From: Bacillus sp. DNRA2
GTDB lineage: Bacteria > Bacillota > Bacilli > Bacillales > Cytobacillaceae
Reading direction: 5' to 3'
Assembly (NCBI RefSeq): GCF_012843265.1
Contig: NZ_JABAIT010000007.1
Coordinates: 1 to 64,000, forward strand
Length of the DNA stretch: 64,000 nt
Shown: one piece after another, positions 1 through 8,541 of the stretch
Layout: every line of letters begins with the position of its first letter
Position numbering within the stretch: the stretch's first letter is position 1
Notes under the pieces: model-generated
What the model was told of the DNA's origin: nothing
Seen by the model: only the letters and a program-made list of their open reading frames with translations
Database searches by the model: none
Made by a program: the position numbers and the translations under genes

Positions 1-97
1 TCATCCCCAACGGGGATAATTATGGAGGAGCCGTATGCGATGACCCGCACGTACGGAACTGTGAGAGGCGCATGAGTAATTCATGCGCCTACTCTAT
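1..97 (+). mobile_element. 3' end of a group II intron (domains V and VI), truncated by the window edge
   Basis: Positions 32-64 resemble group II intron domain V: a GAGCCGTA-like 5' strand, a central TGCG/CGCA helix, and TACGG on the 3' strand. Positions 64-94 form an excellent domain VI: GAG plus AGGCGCATGA, loop GTAAT, TCATGCGCCT, a bulged A at 91 (the expected branch point), then CTC. The 3' splice site should be near 97. The short form with a branch-point bulge is typical of bacterial class C introns. Domain V looks imperfect: the GNRA tetraloop region is shortened to ATGACC, and the base of the helix carries AA where TT is usual. The copy may therefore be inactive. The reverse transcriptase, if present, lies outside the window. 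Confidence 0.7.
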
Positions 98-197
98 TTT
101 GTCCACTTTTACACAGACCCATAGCTTTTATATTCTAAATTAGGTCAGACAGGCATAGATTTTAAATAATGAGAGGTACACATAAGGGGGAAAGATT

Positions 198-1118
198 GTG
201 GAAGCTGTTCTGGCCTTTTTACCGAAAACTATTTCTAACCAAATTCAGCAAATGCCTCCAAATCTTAAAAGTATGATTGAGGAAATCAGGGTCCGAATAC
301 AGCGGCCCATTGAGGTGACTTGTGCTGGTGTCCCGCATTTTTTAACTTATTATGCCACCTCTGATGATGCGGTACAGCTAATGAATAAAATCAGCCAGTT
401 TTCGATTTATACGATGGAAGAAGAGTTGAAGCGTGGCTATGTAACGATTGAAGGGGGCCACCGCATCGGACTGGCTGGCAAAGTCATTTTGGAAAATGGT
501 CAAGTCAAAGTGATTCGAAATATTTCCTCCTTCAACATACGAATTGCCAAAGAAAAAATTGGAATTGCCGAACCGTTGATTCCCTATATATATAAAGAAA
601 AATGGATGAATACCATCATAATTGGAGCACCGCAAACCGGTAAAACGACTATGCTACGTGACATTGCCAGAATCATATCGACTGGAGATGCAGTTAGAAG
701 TCGTCCGCCTAACAAAATCGGAATCGTAGATGAAAGATCCGAAATTGCAGGGGCAGTTAATGGGATCCCGCAGCTAAGCTTTGGACCTCGCATTGATGTT
801 TTGGATGCCTGTCCGAAAGCTGAAGGAATGATGATGATGATTCGTTCAATGAGTCCTGAGGTCCTCATTGTTGATGAAATAGGCCGCAAAGAGGATGCTG
901 AAGCGATAATGGAAGCAGTCAATGCCGGAATCAGTTTGATGATGACAACTCATGGCAGCTCATTAGAGGACATTGAGAAGCGGCCCACACTTCAACCTAT
1001 TTTAAAAGCTGGACTGTTTAAGCGTTTTATTGAACTGAGTCGAAGTGATGGACCAGGCACGATTACAAGGATAAAAAATCAATCCGGAGTTAATCTGCTA
1101 AAAGCGAGAGTGATGTAA
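198..1118 (+). CDS. spoIIIAA: Stage III sporulation protein AA, ATPase
   Basis: SpoIIIAA is the cytosolic secretion-ATPase-like protein of the SpoIIIA-SpoIIQ complex, which joins mother cell and forespore across the engulfment membranes. The 306-aa product has a Walker A motif GAPQTGKTT at about residues 143-151 and a Walker B VLIVDEIG at about 222-229, as in type II/IV secretion ATPases. The start is GTG at 198, preceded by a strong AAGGGGGAAAG ribosome binding site. It is the first gene of an eight-gene operon that is normally transcribed by sigma-E in the mother cell. I do not see a convincing sigma-E promoter in the short stretch between the intron end and the start. Length is normal for the family. 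Confidence 0.97.
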   Translation: MEAVLAFLPKTISNQIQQMPPNLKSMIEEIRVRIQRPIEVTCAGVPHFLTYYATSDDAVQLMNKISQFSIYTMEEELKRGYVTIEGGHRIGLAGKVILENGQVKVIRNISSFNIRIAKEKIGIAEPLIPYIYKEKWMNTIIIGAPQTGKTTMLRDIARIISTGDAVRSRPPNKIGIVDERSEIAGAVNGIPQLSFGPRIDVLDACPKAEGMMMMIRSMSPEVLIVDEIGRKEDAEAIMEAVNAGISLMMTTHGSSLEDIEKRPTLQPILKAGLFKRFIELSRSDGPGTITRIKNQSGVNLLKARVM

Positions 1119-1119
1119 G

Positions 1120-1635
1120 ATGATAAAAATTATTGGTGCGGTATTTATTATTGTGGCTACAACATGGACTGGCTTTGAGGCATCACGACATTTAAGTGAA
1201 CGTCCGAAGCAATTGCGTTTGCTAAAATCTGCATTACAATCTCTAGATGCGGAAATCATGTATGGTCATACACCGCTACATGAAGCATCCCATCGCTTGG
1301 CAGCTCAACTAGGAAAACCATTGTCGTGGCTTTTTGAGAGCTTTGCAACGAAGCTTAAAAATGGTGATACGACTGTAGCGCTAGCCTGGGAGGAAAGTCT
1401 TAAGGATATATGGAAAATGACTGCGTTTAAACAGGGAGAATACGAAATTATGAAGCAGTTTGGTGAAACACTTGGTCGCCATGATCGGATATCACAGCAA
1501 AAACAAATTATGCTAGCGCTTAGCCATTTGGAACGAGAAGAAATAGACGCCTATGAAAGCCAAGCAAAATACGAAAAAATGGTAAAAAGCTTAGGGTTTC
1601 TTTCAGGACTCTTACTTATCATTCTGCTCATGTAA
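1120..1635 (+). CDS. spoIIIAB: Stage III sporulation protein AB
   Basis: This 171-aa mother-cell membrane protein has an N-terminal hydrophobic segment (about residues 3-20) and a C-terminal one (about 158-171, SGLLLIILLM). The helical middle resembles type II secretion GspF-like components. It starts one base after the spoIIIAA stop, so translational coupling is likely. The motif ASRHLSERPKQLRLL near the N-terminus is typical of the family. It is thought to be a structural part of the SpoIIIA channel. Order, size and context leave little doubt. Confidence 0.96.
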   Translation: MIKIIGAVFIIVATTWTGFEASRHLSERPKQLRLLKSALQSLDAEIMYGHTPLHEASHRLAAQLGKPLSWLFESFATKLKNGDTTVALAWEESLKDIWKMTAFKQGEYEIMKQFGETLGRHDRISQQKQIMLALSHLEREEIDAYESQAKYEKMVKSLGFLSGLLLIILLM

Positions 1636-1694
1636 AGTAGAAACTGCTATCAAAGAAAAATATTCAGTCTTTCATACGCTTAGGAGGAGAATAC

Positions 1695-1901
1695 ATGGGG
1701 TTAGAGGTAGATGTTATTTTTAAGATTGCTGGAGTTGGCATCGTTGTTGCCTTTTTGCATACAATTCTAGATCAGGTGGGAAAGAAGGAATACGCCCAAT
1801 GGGTCACGCTGTTTGGATTTATTTATATTTTGTTTATGGTTGCTTCGATTGTGGATGATCTCTTTCAAAAAATCAAATCAGTCTTTTTATTCCAAGGATA
1901 G
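1695..1901 (+). CDS. spoIIIAC: Stage III sporulation protein AC
   Basis: This very small (68 aa) integral membrane protein has two predicted transmembrane segments, at about residues 8-28 and 36-56. It is the usual size for SpoIIIAC. A TAGGAGGAG ribosome binding site lies just upstream of the ATG. It is followed at once by spoIIIAD, in the same reading frame past the TAG stop. Its role in the SpoIIIA complex is structural and not enzymatic. Confidence 0.95.
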   Translation: MGLEVDVIFKIAGVGIVVAFLHTILDQVGKKEYAQWVTLFGFIYILFMVASIVDDLFQKIKSVFLFQG

Positions 1902-1913
1902 GGGGGACGGGCG

Positions 1914-2303
1914 ATTGAAATTCTCCAAATTATTGGTGTTGCCTTAGTTTCAACTTTCCTAGCCTTAATATTAAAGGAGCAAAAGCCGAATTTTGCATTC
2001 TTGCTCATTGTCTTTGTAGGTTGTGCAATATTTCTGTTTCTTGTTGATCAAATTTACAGCATTATCCAGATGATCGAAAAAATTGCGATCAATGCAAATG
2101 TTAACCTCATTTATGTTGAGACTATTCTAAAAATAGTTGGAATTGCCTATATTGCAGAATTTGCATCCCAAATTACTAAAGATGCCGGACAAGGTGCAAT
2201 CGCATCAAAAATTGAACTGGCAGGAAAAGTTCTAATATTAGCGATGGCTATTCCAATCCTAACGGTCATGATTGAAACAATCATTAAACTTATTCCCAAT
2301 TAA
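1914..2303 (+). CDS. spoIIIAD: Stage III sporulation protein AD, apparent ATT start
   Basis: The 129-aa membrane protein aligns with SpoIIIAD of other bacilli through its conserved N-terminus (EILQIIGVALVSTF) and the central KIVGIAYIAEFASQ and KDAGQGAIASKIELAG segments. Reading upstream in frame, the homology runs back to codon 1914, which is ATT. The spoIIIAC stop lies only four codons further up, and no ATG, GTG or TTG is available in between. The only canonical in-frame start, TTG at 2001, would remove the first conserved segment. A GGGGGG ribosome binding site at 1901-1906 is well spaced for the ATT. I therefore annotate ATT as the start. Confidence 0.88.
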   Translation: MEILQIIGVALVSTFLALILKEQKPNFAFLLIVFVGCAIFLFLVDQIYSIIQMIEKIAINANVNLIYVETILKIVGIAYIAEFASQITKDAGQGAIASKIELAGKVLILAMAIPILTVMIETIIKLIPN

Positions 2304-2327
2304 TCAAGGCTAGAGGTGAATCAGAGA

Positions 2328-3530
2328 ATGAGGCAATATACGCAGATTATCCCCATCATGATCTTCTTAATTGGTCTAGCCTTCGGTTTTGCGAGCAGTG
2401 TACAAGCTGTTGGAGCCGAAGAAAATACTGAGCCTTCCACAACTCAAGAAATTGTTGATGCTCAAATAGAAGGCCTGGAAATTGATGAACTGAAACAGTT
2501 TTGGGATGATATCGTTCATCGGTATGGTGGCTTTTTACCTGAGAGTCAAAAGGGCAGCCTATATGATTTTATCAAAGAAAGTAAGGATTTTTCCTTAAAA
2601 GAGTGGACCTCGGGTATACTCAAATTTGCCTTTCACGAATTGATAACTAATGGTAAATTGTTAGGCTCACTGATTTTGTTGACCGTGTTTAGTATGTTTC
2701 TCCAGTCACTCCAAAATGCCTTTGAAAAGGGGACAGTTAGTAAAGTTGCCTACGCGATTGTGTTTATGGTCCTGATGATTATTGCCTTAAATAGCTTTCA
2801 TATTGCTATTCAATATACAAATGAGGCAATCGGCTCGATGATTGATTTTATCCTTGCGTTAGTTCCGTTGTTACTTGCATTAATTGCGTCATCCGGTGGC
2901 ATCATTTCGGCTGCCTTTTTCCATCCGGTTATTTTGTTTTTAATGAATGTTAGTGGATTATTTATTCAAACTGTCATTCTACCGATGTTGTTTCTTTCGA
3001 CGTTACTAAGTATCGTTAGCATTTTGACAGAACACTATAAGGTCACACAATTAGCCCAACTTTTGAGGAACTGGAGCATAGGCTTACTAGGGATGTTTAT
3101 TACAATTTTTCTAGGCGTTATATCAGTACAAGGGGCCTCAACTGCGGTGACAGATGGTATAACAATTAAAACTGCTAAATTTATCACAGGGAATTTTATT
3201 CCGGTAATAGGACGGATGTTCACAGATGCCACAGATACAGTCATCAGTGCGTCTGTTATCTTAAAGAACACAGTTGGAATTGCAGGAGTGGGGATTCTTT
3301 TGTTAATTGTTGCCTTCCCTGCGATTAAAATTCTGATTATTGCGTTTATTTATAAGTTTGCAGCAGCGATTCTACAACCTTTAGGTGGAGGTCCGATTAT
3401 TTCTTGTTTAGATATCATTTCAAAAAATGTCATTTATGTTTTTGCAGCATTGGCGATTGTATCTTTAATGTTTTTTTTAAGCATTACTGTTATCATCGCA
3501 GCTGGAAATTTGACGATGATGGTTAGGTAG
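2328..3530 (+). CDS. spoIIIAE: Stage III sporulation protein AE
   Basis: SpoIIIAE is a polytopic membrane protein of the SpoIIIA channel. The product (about 400 aa) begins with a cleavable-looking signal peptide (residues about 6-27, ending VQAVGAEE). An extracytoplasmic acidic stretch follows, then six or more transmembrane helices from about residue 110 to the end. ATG 2328 is preferred over GTG 2316, because the AGAGGTGA ribosome binding site (2312-2319) sits eight bases before the ATG but overlaps the GTG. Size and operon position agree with the family. Confidence 0.95.
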   Translation: MRQYTQIIPIMIFLIGLAFGFASSVQAVGAEENTEPSTTQEIVDAQIEGLEIDELKQFWDDIVHRYGGFLPESQKGSLYDFIKESKDFSLKEWTSGILKFAFHELITNGKLLGSLILLTVFSMFLQSLQNAFEKGTVSKVAYAIVFMVLMIIALNSFHIAIQYTNEAIGSMIDFILALVPLLLALIASSGGIISAAFFHPVILFLMNVSGLFIQTVILPMLFLSTLLSIVSILTEHYKVTQLAQLLRNWSIGLLGMFITIFLGVISVQGASTAVTDGITIKTAKFITGNFIPVIGRMFTDATDTVISASVILKNTVGIAGVGILLLIVAFPAIKILIIAFIYKFAAAILQPLGGGPIISCLDIISKNVIYVFAALAIVSLMFFLSITVIIAAGNLTMMVR

Positions 3531-3538
3531 GTGAGAGC

Positions 3539-4174
3539 ATGGACTTTCTTAAGGAATGGATCACTAATATTATTTTATTTGTTTTGCTAGCGACAGTCAT
3601 TGATATGCTCCTACCTAACTCTACCTTGCAAAAATACACAAAAATGGTCACTGGTTTATTATTGATTGCTGTTATATTAACGCCAATTTTTAAATTAATC
3701 TCGGGCGATTTTGAGAAACAATTAGCAACTATTTCATTAAGGGGTAATGATGAAACAAAAAATATGGAAAGTTTAATAGAATCGAAGAAAAAAGAAATAC
3801 AAACCTCCCAACAAGCATATATTTTAGAAACAATGGCTGTCCAACTGGAAAAGGATGCGAATGAGGAGTTGATGGAAAAGCACGGATTAAATATTAGCAA
3901 CATCAAATTTGTGATAAATGAAGATCAAATGCAGAATTTCCCGGATAATTTGGAAAAGGTCATTGTACAGCTCGAGGAGCCGAAAATCTCAGCCGATGCA
4001 GTAGAAGTCGTCAAACCAGTTGAAATAAGCGCTAACGAACCTCTTCCATCAGAGCGGGAGAATGAACACGAGAAACCGGAAATTGTCTCATTCCTCTCGC
4101 AAAAGTGGGATATCGATGAACGCACCATTGAGGTTGAAATGGTAGAAGGGGGGAAATCAGATCACAATGGATAA
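3539..4174 (+). CDS. spoIIIAF: Stage III sporulation protein AF
   Basis: This 211-aa protein has two N-terminal transmembrane helices (about residues 8-25 and 36-55). A long soluble domain follows that in the family adopts a ring-building fold related to type III secretion and SpoIIIAG/AH domains. It starts 8 bases after the spoIIIAE stop with a TAGGTGAG ribosome binding site, and its end overlaps spoIIIAG by eight bases. It is probably a ring component of the engulfment channel. Confidence 0.94.
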   Translation: MDFLKEWITNIILFVLLATVIDMLLPNSTLQKYTKMVTGLLLIAVILTPIFKLISGDFEKQLATISLRGNDETKNMESLIESKKKEIQTSQQAYILETMAVQLEKDANEELMEKHGLNISNIKFVINEDQMQNFPDNLEKVIVQLEEPKISADAVEVVKPVEISANEPLPSERENEHEKPEIVSFLSQKWDIDERTIEVEMVEGGKSDHNG

Positions 4175-4817
4175 AGATAAAGGCCCGATAGCAATGATTA
4201 AGAAGCTCCTTGCAAATGATTCTTCTGAAAAAAAACCGGGTAAATATCAATATTTGGTGCTAGTTTTGTTAGTTGGTGCAGCGATTATGCTAGTTAGCAA
4301 TCTATTTATTAATAATAAAGAGAGCTCTGATCTACAAGTCTTTAACAGTAACAAGAAACAGGAGAATGAAGAGGTTCCAGCCTTCGGTCAAAAGAACACA
4401 AAGGAAACCGATATGATAAAAAGTTATGAGGAAGCATATGAAAATCAACTAAAGGAAGCTCTTGAAGGAATCCAAGGAGTCAGTAATGTGACGGTAGTTG
4501 TCAACGTCGATGCAACTGAAAAACAAGTGCTGGAGAAAAATGAAAAATCACAGTCACAATTAACAGATGAAACCGATCGCGAAGGTGGAAAACGAAAGGT
4601 TGAGGATGCCTCCAGGGAGGAAAATCTTGTCATTATTCGAGAAGGAGAAAAAGAAGTCCCAATCGTCGTTGAAACCAAAAAACCAGAAATTCGTGGTGTT
4701 CTAGTTGTCGCTAAAGGCGCTGATAATATTCAGGTAAAAAAATGGATTATTGAAGCGGTGACCCGAGCATTGGATGTGCCGAGCCATCGGGTTGCAGTGA
4801 TGCCGAAAAAAGGATAA
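4167..4817 (+). CDS. spoIIIAG: Stage III sporulation protein AG
   Basis: SpoIIIAG forms a large ring in the intermembrane space between mother cell and forespore. The 216-aa product has a cytosolic N-terminus, one transmembrane helix (about residues 28-46), and a C-terminal ring-building domain containing LEGIQGVSNVTVVVNVDA and PEIRGVLVVAKGAD. These are the split halves of the fold, around a charged insertion (about residues 120-160) that makes the beta-triangle in known structures. The ATG overlaps the spoIIIAF end and is preceded by a G-rich ribosome binding site. Confidence 0.96.
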   Translation: MDKDKGPIAMIKKLLANDSSEKKPGKYQYLVLVLLVGAAIMLVSNLFINNKESSDLQVFNSNKKQENEEVPAFGQKNTKETDMIKSYEEAYENQLKEALEGIQGVSNVTVVVNVDATEKQVLEKNEKSQSQLTDETDREGGKRKVEDASREENLVIIREGEKEVPIVVETKKPEIRGVLVVAKGADNIQVKKWIIEAVTRALDVPSHRVAVMPKKG

Positions 4818-4830
4818 GGGGGCAAATGTG

Positions 4831-5376
4831 ATGTTATTAAAAAAGCAAACGGTTTGGCTTTTAACAATGTTAAGCTTGGTGGTTGTATTATCTGTGTATT
4901 ACATTACTTCTCCAGAACAAAAAGCAACGAATATGGCGACTGTTGAAAACCAGACAAAAGAGAAAAAATCAGCGGATTCAACAGTATCTGAAGATGGTAA
5001 AACAGTCATTTCCGGTGTAGCAAGCGATGAGGTTTTTGAAGCTTTACGCTTAGAGTTAGAGGACCAACGCAATGAAATGAAGGAGCAGTTAAATGAAATT
5101 ATGGCTTCAACAGATCTTACGGCGGAGAAGAGAAGTGAAGCTTATGATCAAATGAAAAAGTTAGATGAACTAGCTAAAAAAGAAAATGTATTAGAAACTT
5201 TAATTAAAACAATGGGGTATGATGATGCCTTAGTTCGTGCAGATGGTGAAAAAGTGAGAATTACTGTTAAAGCTAAAGATCATTCCGCTTCAGCTGCAAA
5301 TGACATAATTCAACTTGTTAGGACAGAAATCGGGGAATTGGAGAATGTTGTCGTAGACTTCCAACCAACGAAATAA
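4831..5376 (+). CDS. spoIIIAH: Stage III sporulation protein AH
   Basis: SpoIIIAH is the mother-cell bitopic protein that binds forespore SpoIIQ and closes the channel. The 181-aa product has one N-terminal transmembrane helix (about residues 7-25), a linker, and a C-terminal ring-building domain ending LVRTEIGELENVVVDFQP. ATG 4831 is chosen over the adjacent GTG 4828, because AAGGGGG ends eight bases before the ATG. It is somewhat shorter than the B. subtilis protein (about 218 aa), mainly in the linker. It is the last gene of the operon; a terminator follows. Confidence 0.96.
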   Translation: MLLKKQTVWLLTMLSLVVVLSVYYITSPEQKATNMATVENQTKEKKSADSTVSEDGKTVISGVASDEVFEALRLELEDQRNEMKEQLNEIMASTDLTAEKRSEAYDQMKKLDELAKKENVLETLIKTMGYDDALVRADGEKVRITVKAKDHSASAANDIIQLVRTEIGELENVVVDFQPTK

Positions 5377-5451
5377 AAAAATGCGAAAATTAACCAGTCA
5401 ATAATAATTTTCAATATAAACATTTGCGGAAAATATTGGAATTATTATGAA

Positions 5452-5487
5452 AAAATAGGGAAAACCACCTTGGGTTTTCCCTATTTT
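5452..5487 (+). terminator. Terminator of the spoIIIA operon
   Basis: A perfect 15-bp stem (5452-5466 with 5473-5487) closes on a 6-base loop and is followed by a T-rich stretch. It lies 75 bases after spoIIIAH and separates the sporulation operon from accBC. Confidence 0.88.
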
Positions 5488-5618
5488 AGTGGATTTTTTT
5501 AAAAAAACGAAAAAATATTTATTAATTTTGAATAAAATAAATTCACTTTCTTTTCAGAAAAGTTTATTATATTATTGTAATTTGATTTGCTACAATAAAT
5601 CATAGTATGAATCCAATA

Positions 5619-5666
5619 TTGATATTTTTTGGATAAATATCGTATGATGTTAGTAGCTAGTCTTAT
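5619..5666 (+). promoter_or_regulatory. accBC promoter with a FapR-like box
   Basis: TTGATA (5619-5624), an 18-base spacer and TATGAT (5643-5648) make a sigma-A-like promoter. Directly after the -10, positions 5650-5666 read TTAGTAGCTAGTCTTAT, about 13 of 17 matches to the FapR operator TTAGTACCTAGTACTAA as I remember it. The position over the start site fits a repressor of lipid synthesis genes. The operator call is tentative. The rest of 5488-5704 is AT-rich with no gene visible. Confidence 0.4.
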
Positions 5667-5704
5667 AAAAATAATTTAAATAGTGGGACAAGGAGTGTCA
5701 AAAA

Positions 5705-6214
5705 ATGTTGAAAGTACAAGAAATTCGCGAATTAATTAAGTTGGTTGACAATTCTAGCATCAATGAGTTTGTTTATGAGCACGATGATTACAAAATCAAA
5801 ATGAAAAAGAATGCTGAAAAAGTTATTGTAGCAGAAGCTGCACCAGTTGTTGCTGCTGCACCTGCACCTGTTGCTGCGCAAGCTCCAGTTGCACCAAAAG
5901 CTGTTGAAACTGCTGCTGTAAGTGCACCAGCTCCAAAAGCTGAAGCACCAGTTGCGATTGCTGATGTAGAAAATCTACATAAGATTACTTCACCAATGGT
6001 TGGAACTTTCTATGCAGCTCCATCACCAGATTCTGATGCTTATGTAAAAGTTGGACAAAAAGTTACTGGCGATTCTATCGTATGTATCGTAGAAGCTATG
6101 AAACTATTCAACGAAATCGAAGCAGAAGTAAATGGTGAAATCGTTGAAATTCTTGCTAAAGATGGACAACTTGTAGAATATGGCCAACCTTTATTCTTGG
6201 TTAAGCCTGAATAA
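5705..6214 (+). CDS. accB: Biotin carboxyl carrier protein of acetyl-CoA carboxylase
   Basis: AccB carries the biotin that accepts CO2 from biotin carboxylase and passes it to acetyl-CoA, the first committed step of fatty acid synthesis. The 169-aa product has a short N-terminal region, an Ala/Pro-rich flexible linker (about residues 40-85), and a C-terminal biotinyl domain with EAMKLFNEI, in which Lys133 is the biotinylation site. The ATG at 5705 follows a good AAGGAG site. It forms an operon with accC and yqhY, 14 and 20 bases apart. Confidence 0.98.
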   Translation: MLKVQEIRELIKLVDNSSINEFVYEHDDYKIKMKKNAEKVIVAEAAPVVAAAPAPVAAQAPVAPKAVETAAVSAPAPKAEAPVAIADVENLHKITSPMVGTFYAAPSPDSDAYVKVGQKVTGDSIVCIVEAMKLFNEIEAEVNGEIVEILAKDGQLVEYGQPLFLVKPE

Positions 6215-6228
6215 GGAGCGTTTCTAAA

Positions 6229-7584
6229 ATGATAAAAAAATTACTAGTTGCAAACCGTGGAGAAATTGCTGTACGGGTTATCCGAGCTTGTCGTGAGCTA
6301 GGCATCGAATCAGTAGCAGTTTACTCTGAAGCAGATAAAGAGGCTCTTCATGTTCAAATTGCTGATGAAGCATACTGTATTGGACCTACAGCGTCTAAAG
6401 ATAGTTATTTAAACACTACAAACATTATCAGTGTAGCTAAAAAAGCAGAATGTGATGCGATTCACCCTGGTTATGGATTCTTAGCTGAAAATGCTGACTT
6501 CGCTGAATTATGTCGCGACGTTAACATTATTTGGGTTGGTCCAACTCCAGAAGCAATTAACCAAATGGGTACAAAAGACGTGGCTCGTCGCACTATGGAG
6601 GCTGCTGGTGTACCAATCGTTCCAGGATCTAAAGGAATTATTAAAGATACAGAAGAAGCAATTGCATTAGCAAATGACATGGGCTACCCTGTTATTATTA
6701 AAGCAACTGCCGGTGGTGGCGGTAAAGGGATTCGTGTAGCACGCGATGAAGAAGAGCTTGTTAAGGGTATTAATATGACTCAACAAGAAGCTGCGGCTGC
6801 ATTCGGTAATCCTGGCGTATACATCGAAAAATATATTGAAGACTTCCGCCACGTTGAAATCCAAGTTCTTGGAGATCAACATGGTAAGGTCCTTCACTTA
6901 GGTGAGCGCGATTGTACAATCCAACGCCGCCTTCAAAAACTTCTTGAAGAGTCTCCATCACCAGCACTTGATGGCGAACTTCGTAAAGAAATGGGAGAAG
7001 CAGCAGTAAAAGCTGCAAAAGCAGTTGATTATACTGGTGCAGGCACGATAGAATTTATTTATGATTATCGCAATCGTAAATTCTATTTCATGGAAATGAA
7101 TACTCGTATTCAAGTTGAGCATCCTGTTACTGAAATGGTAACTGGAATCGACTTAATTAAAGAACAAATTAAAGTCGCTAACGGTGAACCTCTTCAGTAC
7201 GAACAAGAAGATATTCAATTTAACGGCTGGGCGATTGAATGCCGGATCAATGCTGAAAATCCTGCGAAGAACTTCATGCCTTCTCCAGGAAAAATCAATA
7301 TGTACTTAGCTCCAGGCGGATACGGAGTACGTATGGATTCAGCAGCATATCCTGGCTATTCAATTCCACCATTCTATGATTCCATGGTTGCGAAAGTCAT
7401 CGTTCACGGAAACACACGTGAAGAAGCGATTGCAAAAATGAAACGGGCGTTAAGTGAATTCGTGATCGAAGGTGTTCATACAACGATTCCATTCCATGTA
7501 AAGCTTCTTAACAACCAAACTTTTGTTGAAGGGCAATTCAATACGAAGTTTTTAGAGTTGAATGATGTGATGAACGAAGATTAA
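6229..7584 (+). CDS. accC: Biotin carboxylase subunit of acetyl-CoA carboxylase
   Basis: AccC is the ATP-dependent carboxylase of the biotin on AccB. The 451-aa protein has the full ATP-grasp architecture: N-terminal [16 protein letters not shown], the glycine-rich ATP loop [13 protein letters not shown] (about residues 159-171), and [16 protein letters not shown] with the catalytic Glu/Asn/Arg residues (about 285-300). No biotinyl domain is fused. Propionyl-CoA carboxylase beta is present at 37267 without its own alpha subunit nearby, so this AccBC pair could serve both carboxylases. That is inference only. Confidence 0.98.
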   Translation: MIKKLLVANRGEIAVRVIRACRELGIESVAVYSEADKEALHVQIADEAYCIGPTASKDSYLNTTNIISVAKKAECDAIHPGYGFLAENADFAELCRDVNIIWVGPTPEAINQMGTKDVARRTMEAAGVPIVPGSKGIIKDTEEAIALANDMGYPVIIKATAGGGGKGIRVARDEEELVKGINMTQQEAAAAFGNPGVYIEKYIEDFRHVEIQVLGDQHGKVLHLGERDCTIQRRLQKLLEESPSPALDGELRKEMGEAAVKAAKAVDYTGAGTIEFIYDYRNRKFYFMEMNTRIQVEHPVTEMVTGIDLIKEQIKVANGEPLQYEQEDIQFNGWAIECRINAENPAKNFMPSPGKINMYLAPGGYGVRMDSAAYPGYSIPPFYDSMVAKVIVHGNTREEAIAKMKRALSEFVIEGVHTTIPFHVKLLNNQTFVEGQFNTKFLELNDVMNED

Positions 7585-7604
7585 TATGGAGGTGCTTTTT
7601 TAGG

Positions 7605-8009
7605 ATGAGTGAAAATATCTTGGAGATGAATCAAGAAAACAACGGGCATGGGAAGGTTGAAATTGCTCCTGAAGTGATTGAAGTAATTGCTGGTATTGCT
7701 GCAAGTGAAGTTGAAGGCGTATCACAAATGCGCGGAAATTTTGCATCTGGCGTAGTAGAACGATTAGGTAAGAAAAATCATGGTAAAGGGGTTAAAGTTG
7801 AACTGACGGAGGAAGGCATTAAAGTTGATGTTTATTGCATTCTAAAGTTTGGTATTTCAATTCCGACTGTTGCACAAAAAATCCAAGACAATATTCGCCA
7901 AGCACTTCTGAATATGACTGCTCTAGAACCAGTAGAAGTCAATATTCATATTGTCGGAATTCAATTTGAATCGCAAAAGGCTGAAAATGAATTCGACCAA
8001 GAGATTTAA
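7605..8009 (+). CDS. yqhY: Asp23/Gls24 family protein YqhY
   Basis: This 134-aa Asp23/Gls24 family protein is conserved next to accBC in Firmicutes. In B. subtilis its loss perturbs acetyl-CoA carboxylase activity, so it is thought to tune lipid synthesis. The core IEVIAGIAASEVEGVSQMRG (about residues 26-45) and GISIPTVAQKIQDNIRQAL are family hallmarks. It starts 20 bases after accC with an ATGGAGGTG ribosome binding site and ends at a strong terminator. Confidence 0.93.
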   Translation: MSENILEMNQENNGHGKVEIAPEVIEVIAGIAASEVEGVSQMRGNFASGVVERLGKKNHGKGVKVELTEEGIKVDVYCILKFGISIPTVAQKIQDNIRQALLNMTALEPVEVNIHIVGIQFESQKAENEFDQEI

Positions 8010-8014
8010 AAAAG

Positions 8015-8051
8015 AACCAAAGACACACTATTTGTGTCTTTGGTTTTTTTC
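8015..8051 (+). terminator. Terminator of accB-accC-yqhY
   Basis: A perfect 13-bp stem (8015-8027 with 8033-8045) with a CTATT loop is followed by seven T residues. It lies six bases after the yqhY stop. Confidence 0.93.
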
Positions 8052-8114
8052 TCTTTTAGCTTATGCTATTATCTATATAGGAAACTGGATAATTAGTGCT
8101 AAAGGAGTATTTTT

Positions 8115-8507
8115 ATGAAAAGAAGAACAGCAAGAGAAAAGGCTCTGCAAGCTTTGTTTCAGATAGACCTAAGTCAAACTGAAGTGAATGCTGCAATTGA
8201 GCATGTTTTGGAAGACCATCCACACGATGATTACTTAAATGATTTAGTATCAGGCGTTGTCTTACATAAACAAGAGATCGATGAAATGATTAAAGGTAAG
8301 TTGGAAAATTGGACAATTGAACGACTAGCACCAGTAGATCGGAATTTGTTGAGATTAGCGGTATTTGAATTAATCTATTGCAAGGAATCCGTACCACCAA
8401 ATGTCGTTATCGATGAGGCCATCGAAATTGCTAAACTTTATGGGGATGACCAATCAAGTCGATTCATAAATGGAGTTCTTTCAAAAGTAAAAGAGCAAAT
8501 TGGATAA
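8115..8507 (+). CDS. nusB: Transcription antitermination factor NusB
   Basis: NusB binds boxA in rRNA leaders with NusE and helps form the antitermination complex. The 130-aa product shows the all-helical NusB fold: MKRRTAREKALQALFQID at the N-terminus, then LENWTIERLAPVDRNLLRLAVFEL and VVIDEAIEIAKLYGDDQSSRFINGVL. It follows the yqhY terminator, so it has its own promoter. A 131-bp repeat element separates it from folD. Confidence 0.97.
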   Translation: MKRRTAREKALQALFQIDLSQTEVNAAIEHVLEDHPHDDYLNDLVSGVVLHKQEIDEMIKGKLENWTIERLAPVDRNLLRLAVFELIYCKESVPPNVVIDEAIEIAKLYGDDQSSRFINGVLSKVKEQIG

Positions 8508-8541
8508 ATAAAGATTGTTATTAGTCAGTGTTGACTTTTTT

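Noticed and set aside
128-161. Possible sigma-E promoter (TTATATT and CATAGATT) before spoIIIAA
   Set aside because: The spacer is 19 bases, too long for sigma-E (about 13-15). No better pair was found, so no promoter was annotated.
4032-4250. Minus-strand ORF opposite spoIIIAF/spoIIIAG
   Set aside because: Fully antisense to two well-supported coding regions, with no ribosome binding site.
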